A DNA stretch of 64,000 nt from NCBI RefSeq assembly GCF_036227605.1, contig NZ_CP109487.1, positions 7,501,501-7,565,500 on the forward strand. Direction: 5' to 3'. Every line of letters begins with the position of its first letter. Position 1 is the stretch's first letter. Below the pieces are notes generated by a model that ran no database searches, was not told where the DNA came from, and saw only the letters and a list, made by a program, of their open reading frames with translations. The stretch comes from Streptomyces sp. NBC_01439. Its GTDB lineage: Bacteria > Actinomycetota > Actinomycetes > Streptomycetales > Streptomycetaceae. Positions 1 to 8,536 of the stretch are shown one piece after another. The position numbers and the translations under genes are program-made.

Positions 1-254
1 TCCCGCCGGTCTTCTTCTCGGGCGACCTGCTCTTCGCCGGCTCCATCGGACGCACCGACCTGCCCGGCGGCTCCCACGCCGAGATCCTCGAATCGCTGGG
101 CCGCGTGTGCCTGCCGCTCGACGACTCGACCGTGGTGCTGTCCGGCCACGGTCCCCAGACCACCATCGGCCGCGAGCGCGCGACCAACCCGTACCTTCGG
201 GAAGTCGCCGCCGGGCTCGGAGACGGCACCGCCGCTCCACGACGAGGAATGTGA
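1..254 (+). CDS. MBL-fold metallo-hydrolase, C-terminal fragment
   Basis: The reading frame is open from the window edge and stops at 252-254, so only the last ~83 residues are visible. They contain [19 protein letters not shown] near the start and [14 protein letters not shown] later. These are the conserved GD and SGHG segments of the glyoxalase II/MBL hydrolase family, where the Asp bridges two metals and the His is a ligand. The family hydrolyses thioesters such as S-lactoylglutathione or related substrates; the exact substrate cannot be told from this part. The gene ends 10 bases before hisS, so the two may be co-transcribed. The N-terminal HxHxDH motif lies outside the window. Confidence 0.85.
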   Translation, partial: PPVFFSGDLLFAGSIGRTDLPGGSHAEILESLGRVCLPLDDSTVVLSGHGPQTTIGRERATNPYLREVAAGLGDGTAAPRRGM

Positions 255-264
255 CGAGAGTTTC

Positions 265-1524
265 GTGAGCACTTTCAAGGCCCCCAAGGGCACGTACGAC
301 CTGATCCCGCCGTACTCGGCCAAGTACCTGGCGGTCCGCGACGCCATCTCCGCCCCGCTGCGCAAGGCCGGGTACGGCTACATCGAGACGCCGGGCTTTG
401 AAGACGTGAACCTGTTCGCCCGAGGTGTCGGCGAGTCCACCGACATCGTCACGAAGGAGATGTTCACCCTCACCACCAAGGGTGGCACCAACCTCGCCCT
501 GCGCCCGGAGGGCACCGCCTCCGTGCTGCGCGCGGCCCTGGAGGCCAGCCTGCACAAGCAGGGCAACCTCCCGGCCAAGCTCTGGTACTCGGGCTCCTAC
601 TACCGCTACGAGCGACCGCAGAAGGGTCGTTACCGCCACTTCTCGCAGGTGGGTGCCGAGGCGATCGGCTCCGAGGACCCAGCCCTGGACGCCGAGCTGA
701 TCATCCTGGCCGACCAGGCCTACCGCACCCTCGGGCTGTCGAACTTCCGCATCCTGCTGAACTCGCTCGGCGACAAGGAGTGCCGCCCGGTCTACCGCGA
801 GGCGCTCCAGACCTTCCTGCGCGGCCTCGACCTCGACGAGGAGACCGTCCGCCGGGCCGAGATCAATCCGCTGCGCGTGCTCGACGACAAGCGGGCCGAG
901 GTGCAGAAGCAGCTCGTCGGTGCCCCCGTGCTGCGGGACTACCTGTGCGACGCCTGCAAGGCGTACCACGAGGAGGTGCGGGAGCTGATCACGGCTGCCG
1001 GCGTCGTCTTCGAGGACGACGAGAAGCTGGTGCGCGGACTGGACTACTACACCCGCACCACCTTCGAGTTCGTCCACGACGGTCTGGGCGCGCAGTCCGC
1101 GGTGGGCGGAGGCGGCCGGTACGACGGACTGTCCGAGATGATCGGCGGACCGGCCCTGCCCTCGGTGGGCTGGGCGCTCGGCGTGGACCGCACGGTCCTG
1201 GCCCTGGAGGCCGAGGGCATCGAGCTGGACATCCCGGCGACGACCACGGTCTTCGCCGTGGCCCTCGGAGAGGCCAAGGCGACCGTGTTCGGCCTGGTGA
1301 CGCAGCTGCGCAAGGCGGGCGTCGCGGCCGACATGTCCTACGGCGGCAAGGGCCTCAAGGGCGCCATGAAGGACGCGAACCGGAGCGGTGCCCGCTTCGC
1401 GGTCGTGGTCGGTGAGCGGGACCTCGCCGAGGGCGTCGTCCAGCTGAAGGACATGGAGTCCGGCGAGCAGGCGGCCGTGCCCGTCGACGAGCTGGTCGAC
1501 ACGGTCCGGGCCCGCCTCGCCTGA
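265..1524 (+). CDS. hisS: histidine-tRNA ligase
   Basis: Class II aminoacyl-tRNA synthetase that charges tRNA-His in the cytoplasm. At 419 residues it has the usual family length. Visible features are the N-terminal [11 protein letters not shown], motif 2 ([20 protein letters not shown], residues ~114-134), the histidine-specific [13 protein letters not shown] (~256-268), GGGGRYDGL (~280), motif 3 (GWALGVDR, ~303) and a C-terminal anticodon-binding domain. The GTG start at 265 gives the canonical N-terminus and follows a purine-rich stretch (GACGAGAG). The gene follows the MBL hydrolase at 10 bases and is closed by a strong hairpin at 1548. Confidence 0.97.
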   Translation: MSTFKAPKGTYDLIPPYSAKYLAVRDAISAPLRKAGYGYIETPGFEDVNLFARGVGESTDIVTKEMFTLTTKGGTNLALRPEGTASVLRAALEASLHKQGNLPAKLWYSGSYYRYERPQKGRYRHFSQVGAEAIGSEDPALDAELIILADQAYRTLGLSNFRILLNSLGDKECRPVYREALQTFLRGLDLDEETVRRAEINPLRVLDDKRAEVQKQLVGAPVLRDYLCDACKAYHEEVRELITAAGVVFEDDEKLVRGLDYYTRTTFEFVHDGLGAQSAVGGGGRYDGLSEMIGGPALPSVGWALGVDRTVLALEAEGIELDIPATTTVFAVALGEAKATVFGLVTQLRKAGVAADMSYGGKGLKGAMKDANRSGARFAVVVGERDLAEGVVQLKDMESGEQAAVPVDELVDTVRARLA

Positions 1525-1547
1525 CGGCGACGCTTCGCACGCGCACG

Positions 1548-1583
1548 GGACGGGGCCGGGGATCTTTCCCCGGCCCCGTCCGT
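1548..1583 (+). terminator. hisS terminator hairpin
   Basis: A perfect 15-bp stem (1548-1562 with 1567-1581) encloses a TCTT loop. It is GC-rich and has no real T-tract, as is common in Streptomyces. It lies 24 bases after the hisS stop and before the VKOR gene. Confidence 0.75.
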
Positions 1584-1645
1584 TCACAGGCTCGTACGGC
1601 ACAATGGCCCGTGCTTGATCACCTGGCAGATGTGGAGCGGGCGGT

Positions 1646-2263
1646 ATGACGACACGAAGCGCGGACGCGGACACCGCCCGGGGCAGGACCGTCGGGGGGA
1701 GCCGGGCCCTGGCCCTGCTGCTGGTGATCACCGGAGCCGCGGGCCTGCTCGCCGCCTGGGTGATCACGATCGACAAGTTCAAGCTGCTGGAGGACCCGAC
1801 CTTCAAGCCCGCCTGCAGCCTCAACCCGATCGTCTCCTGCGGCAACATCATGACGAGCGATCAGGCATCGGCCTTCGGCTTCCCGAACCCGATGCTCGGA
1901 CTCGTCGCCTACGGCATCGTGATCTGCGTCGGCATGAGCATGCTGGCCGGTGCCTCGTTCCGCCGCTGGTACTGGCTGACCTTCAACGCCGGCACCCTCT
2001 TCGGCGTCGTCTTCTGCACCTGGCTCATGTACCAGTCGCTCTACAACATCAACTCCCTCTGCCTGTGGTGCTGCCTGGCTTGGGTCGCCACGATCTTCAT
2101 GTTCTGGTACGTCACCGCGCACAACGTCCGCGAGGGGCTGCTGCCGGCCCCGGGCTGGCTCAAGGCCTTCCTCGACGAGTTCACCTGGGTCCTGCCCGTC
2201 CTGCACGTCGGGATCATCGGGATGCTGATCCTGACCCGCTGGTGGGACTTCTGGACCTCCTGA
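1646..2263 (+). CDS. vitamin K epoxide reductase (VKOR) family membrane protein
   Basis: A 205-residue integral membrane protein with about four to five hydrophobic segments (roughly residues 21-41, 83-103, 110-128, 143-157 and 183-197). It carries the VKOR signature: a loop Cys pair C57/C65 and the redox-active C139-L-W-C142 in a membrane helix. Bacterial VKOR homologues reoxidise periplasmic or extracytoplasmic thiol oxidoreductases of the DsbA type through quinones. In actinomycetes this supports oxidative protein folding outside the membrane. The ATG at 1646 follows GAGCGGGCGGT. It has its own leader after the hisS terminator and is 41 bases upstream of rarA. The partner DsbA is not in this window. 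Confidence 0.9.
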   Translation: MTTRSADADTARGRTVGGSRALALLLVITGAAGLLAAWVITIDKFKLLEDPTFKPACSLNPIVSCGNIMTSDQASAFGFPNPMLGLVAYGIVICVGMSMLAGASFRRWYWLTFNAGTLFGVVFCTWLMYQSLYNINSLCLWCCLAWVATIFMFWYVTAHNVREGLLPAPGWLKAFLDEFTWVLPVLHVGIIGMLILTRWWDFWTS

Positions 2264-2304
2264 GCGCGGGCGGCCCTGTCGGTGGGCTCGCATAGGCTTC
2301 CCGT

Positions 2305-3660
2305 GTGGAACCAGACCTGTTCACCGCCGCTGCCGAAGACCGCCAGGAGAAGGACCCGGCGAGCTCCCCGCTCGCCGTCCGGATGCGCCCGCGCACCCTG
2401 GACGAGGTCGTCGGCCAGCAGCACCTGCTGAAGCCCGGATCACCACTGCGGCGCCTCGTCGGGGAAGGGGCCGGCGGCCCGGCCGGTGCCTCGTCGGTGA
2501 TCCTCTGGGGCCCGCCCGGCATCGGGAAGACGACGCTGGCGTACGTGGTCAGCCAGGCCACGCAGAAGCGTTTCGTGGAGCTCTCCGCCATCACGGCGGG
2601 CGTCAAAGAGGTACGGGCCGTCATCGAGGGCGCCAAGCGGGCGGCCGGCGGCTACGGCAAGGAGACCGTCCTCTTCCTCGACGAGATCCACCGGTTCAGC
2701 AAGGCGCAGCAGGACTCGCTGCTCCCCGCCGTCGAGAACCGCTGGGTGACGCTGATCGCGGCCACCACCGAGAACCCGTACTTCTCGATCATCTCCCCGC
2801 TCCTGTCCCGCTCGCTGCTGCTGACGCTGGAACCGCTCACGGACGAGGACCTGAGCGACCTGATGCGGCGCGCGCTCACCGAAGGGCGGGGCCTGGGCGG
2901 GGCCGTCACCCTCCCGGCGGACGCCGAGGCCCATTTGCTGCGGATCGCCGGCGGCGACGCCCGGCGGGCGCTGACGGCACTGGAGGCGGGCGCCGGGTCG
3001 GCCATCGCCAAGGGCGAGGACGAGATCACCCTCCAGACGCTGGAGGAGGCCGTCGACCGGGCGGCGGTCCGGTACGACAAGGACGGAGACCAGCACTACG
3101 ACGTGGCCAGCGCGCTGATCAAGTCGATCCGCGGCTCGGACGTCGACGCCGCACTGCACTACCTGGCCCGGATGATCGACGCCGGGGAGGACCCCCGGTT
3201 CATCGCCCGCCGCCTGATGATCTCCGCGAGCGAGGACATCGGCCTGGCGGACCCGACGGCCCTGCCGATCGCCGTGGCCGCGGCCCAGGCGGTGGCGATG
3301 ATCGGCTTCCCGGAGGCGGCCCTGACCCTCTCGCACGCCACGATCGCCCTGGCGCTGGCCCCCAAGTCGAACACCGCCACGACCGCGATCGGCGCGGCAC
3401 TGGCCGACGTACGGGCGGGCCTGGCCGGATCGGTCCCGCCGCACCTGAGGGACGGGCACTACAAGGGCGCGGCGAAGCTGGGGCACGCGCAGGGGTACGT
3501 GTACCCGCACGACGTGCCGGGCGCGATCGCGGCGCAGCAGTACGCACCGGACGAGATCCAGGGCAAGCGGTACTACGAGCCGACGCGGTACGGCGCGGAG
3601 GCCCGCTACGCCGACGTGGTCGAGAAGGTCCGCGAGCGCCTCCGGGGCGCCGGGTCCTGA
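2305..3660 (+). CDS. rarA: replication-associated recombination protein A (RarA/MgsA AAA+ ATPase)
   Basis: Clamp-loader-like AAA+ ATPase of the RarA/MgsA/WRNIP1 family, which acts at stalled replication forks. Walker A is GPPGIGKTT (residues 69-77), Walker B/DEIH is LFLDEIHRF (~123-131), and a sensor-like TTENPYF is near residue 153. The C-terminal tetramerisation region ends with the family's [17 protein letters not shown]. At 451 residues it is full length. The GTG start at 2305 gives the standard N-terminal MEPDLF motif, a likely clamp/SSB-interaction segment. The gene runs convergently toward the DUF2470 gene, which ends 92 bases beyond; nothing recognisable lies in that gap. Confidence 0.95.
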   Translation: MEPDLFTAAAEDRQEKDPASSPLAVRMRPRTLDEVVGQQHLLKPGSPLRRLVGEGAGGPAGASSVILWGPPGIGKTTLAYVVSQATQKRFVELSAITAGVKEVRAVIEGAKRAAGGYGKETVLFLDEIHRFSKAQQDSLLPAVENRWVTLIAATTENPYFSIISPLLSRSLLLTLEPLTDEDLSDLMRRALTEGRGLGGAVTLPADAEAHLLRIAGGDARRALTALEAGAGSAIAKGEDEITLQTLEEAVDRAAVRYDKDGDQHYDVASALIKSIRGSDVDAALHYLARMIDAGEDPRFIARRLMISASEDIGLADPTALPIAVAAAQAVAMIGFPEAALTLSHATIALALAPKSNTATTAIGAALADVRAGLAGSVPPHLRDGHYKGAAKLGHAQGYVYPHDVPGAIAAQQYAPDEIQGKRYYEPTRYGAEARYADVVEKVRERLRGAGS

Positions 3661-3752
3661 CCGACCACGTCGTCGCGCTCGGCGCCGCCCGGCGCGGCGG
3701 CGCGTACGCCCGGACCCCGCGGCGCCGGCTGGAGTACGCCAACGACCTGTCT

Positions 3753-4661
3753 CTAGTACGAAGCGGCCGAGAACAGGGAGTGCATCGCCCGGCGCAGGCC
3801 GCAGATGTCCGCGACCGGCTCCGGGAAGTCGAAGCGGGCGTCGAAGGAGCCGGCCGGGCCGCCGGTGAAGCGGACCCGCAGCCCCAGTCGGTCCAGGGAG
3901 AGCGGGACGGCGGTCATCCCGCGGGCCTCGCGGGCACCGAGCAGGCCGCCCAGCTCGCCGAGCCGGTCGCCGTGGGCGGAGTGCAGGTGCTGCAGCAGCT
4001 CCGACTCGTGCGCGACCATCGGGTCCGGCTCCGCGGCGGCCAGGTCGTCCGGGTCGACGTGCTCGGCGCCCCACAGGTCGTCCACCGAGATCTCGCCGAC
4101 CTCCAGGCGCAGCATCATCCAGGCCGGGCGTCCGGCGTGGGGGGCGTCGAGGGACTCCCGCATGCCCAGCAGCTCGCCCACCGGCTGCCGCTCCGCGAGC
4201 AGCGCCGCGCAGGCCGCGCGGTCGTCCCCGCGCACCGGCGTCAGCCACCCGGCCAGCCAGGCGCGGCCTCGGATACGATGGGGCACGGACACCGGCGCCA
4301 CGTCCGTGATCTCGATCACGGCGGTGAGGTCGTCGTCCTGGGCGTGAGCGGCTGCCCTGGCAGCCGTGGATTCCCCGGAAACAAGGAGAATCACGTCCCC
4401 GTCCGGGGTGACGGTCCGCGCGACCGGCAGCCCTGTCCCGAACTCCTCGGCATCGTGAGTGTCACGAGCACCGATCAGCGTGAGGGATACTGAGGCGTTG
4501 GACTCTACGAGGGTTCGTACGCGTTCGGCTCCGGTGAGCTGCCGAACGCCTTCCCTGGGACGCGGCTGACCTTGCTTATCGTCGGCGCAAGCGGATTCTG
4601 TTTCGTTGGAATCCGAACTGCGTTGCGCACTGGGCAGGGGGATCCCATGTGGTCGAGACAT
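3753..4661 (-). CDS. DUF2470 domain protein, iron-box controlled (HugZ-like split-barrel relative)
   Basis: 302 residues. The last ~90 residues (HESELLQHLHSAHGDRLGELGG onward) match the DUF2470 pattern found at the end of haem-utilisation/pyridoxamine-oxidase-like split-barrel proteins; the middle (~70-200) resembles the N-terminal barrel. I chose the ATG at 4661 because it has an excellent RBS (GAGGAGG, 6 bases upstream). An in-frame ATG at 4787 would run through the iron box and into rpsD. A DtxR/DmdR-type operator lies at 4676-4694, just upstream of the RBS, so the gene is probably de-repressed in iron starvation. This fits a role in haem iron release or siderophore-related metabolism, which is inference. 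It is transcribed divergently from rpsD. Confidence 0.75.
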   Translation of the reverse strand: MSRPHGIPLPSAQRSSDSNETESACADDKQGQPRPREGVRQLTGAERVRTLVESNASVSLTLIGARDTHDAEEFGTGLPVARTVTPDGDVILLVSGESTAARAAAHAQDDDLTAVIEITDVAPVSVPHRIRGRAWLAGWLTPVRGDDRAACAALLAERQPVGELLGMRESLDAPHAGRPAWMMLRLEVGEISVDDLWGAEHVDPDDLAAAEPDPMVAHESELLQHLHSAHGDRLGELGGLLGAREARGMTAVPLSLDRLGLRVRFTGGPAGSFDARFDFPEPVADICGLRRAMHSLFSAASY

Positions 4662-4675
4662 TACGTCCTCCTCGC

Positions 4676-4694
4676 TAAGGTAAGCCTCACCTAA
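4676..4694. promoter_or_regulatory. DtxR/DmdR1-type iron box
   Basis: TAAGGTAAGCCTCACCTAA is a 19-bp interrupted palindrome that closely fits the actinobacterial iron-box consensus TTAGGTTAGGCTCACCTAA. It sits 15 bases upstream of the DUF2470 start and 23 bases upstream of the rpsD start, so a bound repressor could affect both divergent genes. Confidence 0.85.
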
Positions 4695-4716
4695 CTTACA
4701 TGGAGGTAGGTTCCCC

Positions 4717-5328
4717 GTGAACCAGAAGCGACCCAAGGTCAAGAAGTCGCGTGCCCTCGGCATTGCGCTGACCCCGAAGGCCGTCAAGTACTTTGAGGCC
4801 CGCCCCTACCCGCCGGGCGAGCACGGCCGTGGCCGCAAGCAGAACTCGGACTACAAGGTCCGTCTGCTGGAGAAGCAGCGTCTGCGCGCTCAGTACGACA
4901 TCTCTGAGCGTCAGATGGCCCGCGCGTACGACCGCGCCAAGAAGGCCGAAGGCAAGACGGGCGAGGCGCTGGTCGTCGAGCTCGAGCGTCGCCTCGACGC
5001 CCTGGTCCTGCGTTCGGGCATCGCCCGCACCATCTACCAGGCCCGCCAGATGGTCGTTCACGGCCACATCGAGGTCAACGGCGACAAGGTCGACAAGCCG
5101 TCGTTCCGTGTCCGTCCGGACGACGTCATCACCGTGCGCGAGCGCAGCCGCGAGAAGGTTCCGTTCCAGGTTGCCCGTGAGGGTGGCTACGCAGGCGAGG
5201 GCGAGACCCCGCGCTACCTGCAGGTCAACCTGAAGGCCCTGGCCTTCCGCCTGGACCGCGACCCGAACCGCAAGGAAATCCCGGTCATCTGCGACGAGCA
5301 GCTCGTCGTCGAGTACTACGCCCGCTGA
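4717..5328 (+). CDS. rpsD: 30S ribosomal protein S4 (Cys-free form)
   Basis: Primary 16S-binding small-subunit protein of 203 residues. The S4 RNA-binding domain is at ~93-155 ([34 protein letters not shown] region), and the family C-terminus is intact. The N-terminal domain lacks the four Cys that bind zinc in the C+ form of S4, so this is the C-minus form typical of Streptomyces. The gene stands alone, away from the rpsM-rpsK-rpoA operon. The GTG at 4717 follows ATGGAGGTAGG. The short upstream region is shared with the iron box of the divergent DUF2470 gene. Confidence 0.96.
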   Translation: MNQKRPKVKKSRALGIALTPKAVKYFEARPYPPGEHGRGRKQNSDYKVRLLEKQRLRAQYDISERQMARAYDRAKKAEGKTGEALVVELERRLDALVLRSGIARTIYQARQMVVHGHIEVNGDKVDKPSFRVRPDDVITVRERSREKVPFQVAREGGYAGEGETPRYLQVNLKALAFRLDRDPNRKEIPVICDEQLVVEYYAR

Positions 5329-5356
5329 TGCAGGCCTAGTCTCACTGGCTGGTCAG

Positions 5357-5388
5357 CCCGCCGTCCCCTCCGGGGGGCGGCGGGTTTT
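5357..5388 (+). terminator. rpsD rho-independent terminator
   Basis: An inverted repeat CCCGCCG...CGGCGGG with an inner CCCC/GGGG stem is followed by TTTT at 5385. It lies 29 bases past the rpsD stop. The convergent NB-ARC gene ends at 5418. Confidence 0.8.
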
Positions 5389-5417
5389 CCGTTCCTCCTC
5401 CGTTTCCGGGCCCGGCC

Positions 5418-7592
5418 TCAGGGCTGCGGCTGCTCCGCCGCCGTGCCCGTCGACACGCGGGAGCCGCGCGGCCGCCCCGCCTGCCGCGGCACTCCGCCGG
5501 CGCCGCGCTCCTCCGGATCGCGCAACGCCCGCCCGACCAGCGCCTCACGGCTCAGCTCCCGGCCCTCGGCCTCGTACGCCGCGTAGCGCTCGGCGCCCAG
5601 CAGCTCGCCCGCCCGCTCCCGGCACATCAGCCGCGGGGCGTTGAAGTACCCCGAGCCGAACAGCTGCAACCCCACCCCGCCCCACATCGGCTCCGCCGCA
5701 CCCTGGAGCACCGCGGCCTCGGCCGCGTCCCCCTCCGCGACCGTGACCAGCGCGAGCAGCTCCAGCGCGAGCACCAGCCCGACCAGATCGTGGAAGACGT
5801 GGTTGATGGTCACGCACTCGGTCAGCAGCCGCCGAGCTTCCCGGGTGCGCCCCGCTTCGAGGGCCGCGTACGCGAGGACGTACAGGGCGTACGCCTTCGT
5901 CCAGCGCTCCCCGCGCTCCTCGCAGATCTCCCGGACCTCCCCGCACAGCGCGAGCGCGCCCGGCAGGTCACCGAGGAAGGCCAGCGCCATCCCCAGCTCC
6001 ACCTGGCACATCAACACGTTGCTGTTCAGCTCGCCGGCGGCCCGGTACTGCTCCAGCGCCGCGCCCAGCAGCTCCCGGGCCCGCGCCATGTCGTCCGATA
6101 CCAGCGCCAGGCAGCCCATCCGGTGCACCGCGTAGGCCGCCGCGACCTGGTCCCCGCTCTGCGCCGCCCCGTCCCGGCACTCGTACAGGGCGCTCATCGA
6201 GGCCGCCGCGTCCCCCTGGAGGGCCGCGACGTAGCCGAGCACCCACAGGGCCTTCAGCCGCGAGGTCTCGTACTCCACCGCCCGGTCCGCCGGCTCCAGG
6301 GTCCGGTCCAGCCATTGCCGCCCCTCGGTCAGGCGCCCGCAGCCCGCCCAGTAGAACCACAGCGTCCCCGCCAAGTACTGGCCCAGGTGCGTCTCGTCCG
6401 GCTCGTCCAGACAGCACTCCAGGGCGAGCCGGATGTTCGGCAGCTCCGCCTCCACCAGCGCGGCCACCTCCTGCTGGCGCGGGCTGAACCAGTCCAGCTC
6501 GCACCACGTCGCCAGCCCCACGTACCAGTCCCGGTGGCGCCGCCGCAGGCGTCCGGCGTCGCCCAGCGACTCCAGCCACCCCGCCCCGTACACCCGTACG
6601 GTCTCCAGCATGCGGAAACGCACCCCGGCGGGCGTCTCCTCCCGAACCAGCAGCGACTGGGCGAGCAGCTCCCCAACCAGGTCCAGCACGGTCTCCACCG
6701 GCAGATCCGGACCCGCACACACGTATTCGGCGGCGTCGAGTTCGAACTGCCCCGCGAACACCGACAGCCGCGCCCACAGCAGCCGCTCCGCGGGCGTGCA
6801 CAGCTCGTGGCTCCAGCCGATCGCGGTCCGCAGCGCCCGGTGCCGGGCGAGCCCGCCGCGCGCACCACCCGTCAACAGCGCGAAGCGGTCCTCCAGCCGG
6901 GCCAGCACCTGCGCGGGGGACAGCGTCCGCAGCCGGCCCGCCGCGAGCTCCAGGGCCAGCGGGATCCCGTCGAGGCGGGCGCACAGCTCGACCAGCGCGG
7001 CCCGGTTCTCCGCGGTCACCGCAAAGGCCGGGTCGGCCGCGGACGCCCGCGCCGCCAGCAGGGCCAGTGCCTCCTCGGCGGCCGGCGGGGCCAGGGGGAA
7101 GACCGACTCCCCGTCCAGGGCCAGCGGCCGCCGGCCGGCCGCGAGGACGCACAGGCCGGGACAGCGGCGCAGCAGCTCCCGTACCAGGTCGGCGCACTCG
7201 TCGACCAGCTGCTCGAAGCCGTCCAACACCAGCAGTAGCCGGCGTCCGGCCAGGTGCTCGGCCAGGACCGTCCGGGGTGGCCGGGTGGTGTGGTCGGTCA
7301 GCTCCAGGGCCTCGGCGAGGGCCAGCTCCAGCAGTGCGGGATCCCGTACGGTCGACAGCTCGGCCAGCCGGACGCCGTCACAGTAGCGTTCCTTCGGTCC
7401 CTCGGCCGCGGCCCGGGCCGCAGCGAGCACGAGCCGGGACTTGCCCACTCCGCCCACGCCGGTCACCGTCACGAGCCGCGAGCGCTCCAGGAGCCGCCCC
7501 ACCTCGGCGAGTTCGCCACCCCGCCCGATGAACCGGCCCAGCTCCGAGGGAAGATTGCCCCCGGCAGTACTTCGAAGGGGTGTCTGTCCCAT
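5418..7592 (-). CDS. NB-ARC/TPR STAND-type ATPase, AfsR/LuxR-regulator-like without a visible DNA-binding domain
   Basis: 724 residues. NLPSELGRFIGRGGEL is followed by Walker A GVGGVGKS (residues 45-52), a Walker B LLLVLDGFEQLVD, a winged-helix linker region (LGDAGRLRRRHRDWY) and a long C-terminal helical TPR-like half. This is the architecture of Streptomyces AfsR/SARP-like and LuxR-like signalling ATPases, but neither an N-terminal BTAD/OmpR domain nor a C-terminal LuxR HTH is present. It may act by protein-protein contact or be a truncated regulator. I chose the ATG at 7592 because the homologous N-terminus begins there; the upstream in-frame extension is low complexity. No strong RBS precedes it, so the start is uncertain. 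It is divergent from the DUF948 gene, 147 bases away. Confidence 0.75.
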   Translation of the reverse strand: MGQTPLRSTAGGNLPSELGRFIGRGGELAEVGRLLERSRLVTVTGVGGVGKSRLVLAAARAAAEGPKERYCDGVRLAELSTVRDPALLELALAEALELTDHTTRPPRTVLAEHLAGRRLLLVLDGFEQLVDECADLVRELLRRCPGLCVLAAGRRPLALDGESVFPLAPPAAEEALALLAARASAADPAFAVTAENRAALVELCARLDGIPLALELAAGRLRTLSPAQVLARLEDRFALLTGGARGGLARHRALRTAIGWSHELCTPAERLLWARLSVFAGQFELDAAEYVCAGPDLPVETVLDLVGELLAQSLLVREETPAGVRFRMLETVRVYGAGWLESLGDAGRLRRRHRDWYVGLATWCELDWFSPRQQEVAALVEAELPNIRLALECCLDEPDETHLGQYLAGTLWFYWAGCGRLTEGRQWLDRTLEPADRAVEYETSRLKALWVLGYVAALQGDAAASMSALYECRDGAAQSGDQVAAAYAVHRMGCLALVSDDMARARELLGAALEQYRAAGELNSNVLMCQVELGMALAFLGDLPGALALCGEVREICEERGERWTKAYALYVLAYAALEAGRTREARRLLTECVTINHVFHDLVGLVLALELLALVTVAEGDAAEAAVLQGAAEPMWGGVGLQLFGSGYFNAPRLMCRERAGELLGAERYAAYEAEGRELSREALVGRALRDPEERGAGGVPRQAGRPRGSRVSTGTAAEQPQP

Positions 7593-7739
7593 GGGACACG
7601 GAGGGTACTGGTCCGGATGCGCTGCGTTCAAGACGGGTCCGGTCCTCACGGATTTCCGGTACGGCCGAGGATCTCCGGCGCGATAGGGTCGGAGGGCGAA
7701 TAGTCCTGCGGTTCCGGTACAGACAGAGAGCGGTGTGAC

Positions 7740-8183
7740 GTGTCCGGTGTAGAGGTGGCCGGGATCATCGTGGCCGTCTTCTGGGCCATCCTGATCTCCT
7801 TCCTCGCCGTGGCCCTGGTGAGGCTGGCCCAGGTGCTCAGGGCGGCCACCAAGCTGGTGGCCGACGTGACCGACCAGGCCGTTCCGCTGCTCGCCGACGC
7901 CTCCACCACCGTCCGCTCCGCGCGCACCCAGCTCGACCGGGTCGACGCCATCGCGAGCGACGTGCAAGAGGTCACCTCCAACGCCTCGGCACTGTCCTCC
8001 ACCGTGGCCACCGCCTTCGGCGGGCCGCTGGTGAAGGTCGCGGCCTTCGGCTACGGCGTCCGCAAGGCGCTGGGCAAGGGGGACGCCGGGGCGTCGGGAG
8101 GCACGCCGCCGAAGACATCCCGACGAACCGTGATCGTTGGACGTACGGTGCCGGCCGCCCGGCGCCGGAAGCAGAAGGGCTGA
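7740..8183 (+). CDS. DUF948 membrane-anchored protein
   Basis: 147 residues. A single N-terminal transmembrane helix (~5-27) is followed by a helical region with regular hydrophobic spacing (~30-90), typical of DUF948, and a basic C-terminus. The GTG at 7740 follows AGAGAGCGGT. Its function is unknown. In Streptomyces it is regularly placed immediately upstream of a second small protein and alaS, as here (8 bases to the next gene). Confidence 0.85.
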   Translation: MSGVEVAGIIVAVFWAILISFLAVALVRLAQVLRAATKLVADVTDQAVPLLADASTTVRSARTQLDRVDAIASDVQEVTSNASALSSTVATAFGGPLVKVAAFGYGVRKALGKGDAGASGGTPPKTSRRTVIVGRTVPAARRRKQKG

Positions 8184-8191
8184 GACCGCCG

Positions 8192-8536
8192 ATGTTCCGC
8201 CGAGCCTTCTGGTTCACCGCAGGCGCAGCCGCCGGCGTGTGGGCCACCACCAAGGTCAACCGCCAGCTGAAGAAGCTGACGCCGGAGAGCCTCGCCGCCC
8301 AGGCGGCCGACAAGGCCGTGGAGGCGGGACACCGCCTCAAGGACTTCGCCCTCGACGTCAAAGCGGGAATGACGCAGCGCGAGGACGAGCTGAACGACGC
8401 ATTGGGGCTCCACCAGGACCCCGATCGACCCGACAACGTCACGGCCCTCCCCGGGCCGCGGCGGCTGCGGGCCATCGAGAACCGCAAGACCACCTACCGA
8501 CCTAAGTTGTCGTACGACCGGAATGAGGACCACTGA
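8192..8536 (+). CDS. small conserved protein upstream of alaS (DUF6167-like)
   Basis: 114 residues. The short hydrophobic N-terminus ([20 protein letters not shown]) could anchor it in the membrane; the rest is charged and helical. I recognise it as the conserved Streptomyces protein between DUF948 and alaS; the family name is from memory and its function is unknown. Its TGA overlaps the alaS ATG by one base, so translation is probably coupled. Confidence 0.75.
   Translation: MFRRAFWFTAGAAAGVWATTKVNRQLKKLTPESLAAQAADKAVEAGHRLKDFALDVKAGMTQREDELNDALGLHQDPDRPDNVTALPGPRRLRAIENRKTTYRPKLSYDRNEDH

Noticed and set aside
5418..7967. Longer 849-codon form of the NB-ARC gene
   Set aside because: The extra 125 residues are low complexity, run through the promoter region and overlap the divergent DUF948 gene.
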